This document shows, piece after piece, positions 41,441 to 42,193 of a stretch of 42,193 bases of DNA. Origin of the DNA: Nitrospira sp. CG24D (lineage in GTDB: Bacteria > Nitrospirota > Nitrospiria > Nitrospirales > Nitrospiraceae); NCBI GenBank assembly GCA_002869855.2, contig NEWQ02000023.1, positions 245,562 to 287,754 of the forward strand, given 5' to 3'. Both the position numbers and the translations under genes were made by a program. The notes beneath the pieces are model-generated. The model was given only the letters and a program-made list of their open reading frames with translations, was not told the origin of the DNA and did no database searches. How positions within the stretch are numbered: the stretch's first letter is position 1; every line of letters begins with the position of its first letter.

Positions 41441-42193
41441 ATGTCGAAGCCCTCACAATCGAATGCCGTGCTTGTGGCGATCCGCACCCCTCGTGTAACT
41501 GGGGAGGAGCTAGAAAGTTCGCTGCAAGAGCTGACCCGTCTGGTGAAAACTCTCGGTTACCATGTCGTGGGCCAGGTGACGCAAAAACGCAGTTCCGATA
41601 AGTATGCGGCGGTCCTGGGTCAGGGAAAACTCGCCGAATTGGCGCTGTGGACCGGTGGTTCCGGGAAAATCGAATCGGCGTTTGAACGGCCGAAGCACAA
41701 AGCGGCGTCGAAGTTTGAGGGGGCGGCCCCGGACGTCACGGAGGAATCAGACGACGACGAATCGGAAGGCGACGAATTGGATGATACGATCGAGGCCGCC
41801 CCAGGCCCTCGCGAACAGGCGCAGATCGTCATCGTGGATTGCGATCTGTCGCCGTCACAATTGAAAAATCTTGAACGAGCTGCCGGCGTGCCGGTGCTCG
41901 ATCGTACTGGGGTCATCATTGAGATTTTCAGCCGGCACGCGCGGACCAGAGCGGCCCGGCTCCAGGTGGAGATCGCGCGGCTCAACTATCTTGCCCCGCG
42001 TTTGCGTGAAACCGGCGGAGGCAGCGAGCGGCAAGGCGGGGGAGTCGGTGGCAAAGGGGCCGGGGAGACGAGTCTTGAGCTGGATAAGCGCAGAATTCGC
42101 GATCGCATGAAAGAACTCAGGGAAGAATTAGCGGCGATCGGGGACGAGCATCAGACGCGCCGCGCGAGACGGGAACACGAATTGACGGTCGCG
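41441..42193 (+). CDS. hflX: Ribosome-associated GTPase HflX, 5' part (cut by the window end)
   Basis: 251 codons are in view and the frame is open at the edge. The N-terminal domain (GYHVVGQVTQKR, VLGQGKLAEL at 58-67, IVDCDLSPSQLKNLE at 131-145, DRTGVIIEIFSRHARTRAARLQVEIARLNYLAPRL at 154-188) and the glycine linker (GGVGGKGAGETSLELDKRRIRDR) are HflX signatures; the G domain lies beyond the edge. HflX splits stalled or heat-damaged ribosomes. Residues about 73-127 are an extra segment with a Lys/Arg part followed by a run of Asp and Glu, absent from ordinary HflX. Confidence 0.93.
   Translation, partial: MSKPSQSNAVLVAIRTPRVTGEELESSLQELTRLVKTLGYHVVGQVTQKRSSDKYAAVLGQGKLAELALWTGGSGKIESAFERPKHKAASKFEGAAPDVTEESDDDESEGDELDDTIEAAPGPREQAQIVIVDCDLSPSQLKNLERAAGVPVLDRTGVIIEIFSRHARTRAARLQVEIARLNYLAPRLRETGGGSERQGGGVGGKGAGETSLELDKRRIRDRMKELREELAAIGDEHQTRRARREHELTVA

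Overview
This 42.2 kb window is a gene-dense, GC-rich chromosomal segment of a Gram-negative bacterium. It encodes lipoproteins with clear lipoboxes, an OmpA/Pal-type domain, an outer-membrane beta-barrel protein and a lytic transglycosylase. The gene content (argD-argF-argG-argH-lipoprotein-lysA-dapA-dapB in one run, the DapL route to diaminopimelate, several PilZ proteins, YHS and zinc-ribbon mini-proteins) best fits the phylum Nitrospirota, probably a Nitrospira-like nitrite oxidiser. That assignment is inferred from gene order and protein style; no marker gene such as 16S rRNA or nxr lies here. I found no tRNA, rRNA, CRISPR array, intact insertion sequence or prophage.

Layout. 1-6.3 kb: a seven-bladed propeller lipoprotein, a small helical lipoprotein, unknown proteins, a PmtA-like methyltransferase behind a promoter plus terminator-like leader hairpin, and a class I glutamine amidotransferase. 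6.4-9.1 kb: dapL, folK, panC (lysine/peptidoglycan, folate, pantothenate). 9.1-11.5 kb (minus): zinc-ribbon PilZ protein, MazG-like pyrophosphohydrolase, RmuC. 11.6-16.7 kb (minus): MltD-like lytic transglycosylase, glycerate 2-kinase, and a dikinase whose domain order matches rifampicin phosphotransferase rather than PEP synthase. 16.8-19.7 kb: family 5 uracil-DNA glycosylase, a small transaldolase, a lipoprotein with a near-consensus promoter, a YHS-type anchor protein and a run of three very small genes, two of them zinc ribbons. 19.8-28.0 kb (minus): the arginine/lysine operon with an LptM-like lipoprotein between argH and lysA. 28.2-31.7 kb: DUF2628 protein, unknown proteins, gpmA, outer-membrane barrel. 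31.8-34.5 kb (minus): LMW phosphatase, zinc metallopeptidase and ATP-grasp ligase. 34.6-36.8 kb: ttcA, msrA and small proteins. 37.0-40.6 kb: a patchy accessory stretch with a PilZ protein, a Pal domain lacking its signal peptide, DUF2283, a DUF1232 remnant, a lone HNH nuclease and a HicB/HicA-like pair whose toxin is broken. 40.6 kb to the end: bactofilin and the 5' part of hflX with an unusual acidic insert.

How it works together. DapA, DapB, DapL and LysA give most of a lysine pathway that skips the succinyl or acetyl branch (aspartokinase, Asd and DapF must be elsewhere). ArgD, ArgF, ArgG and ArgH give the late arginine steps. The most interesting unexplained units are the metallopeptidase/ATP-grasp pair with a four-base overlap, the rifampicin-phosphotransferase-like enzyme linked to glycerate kinase, the zinc-ribbon mini-operon, and the decaying accessory region at 37.5-40.6 kb. 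All product names come from motif reading by eye; no database search was possible.
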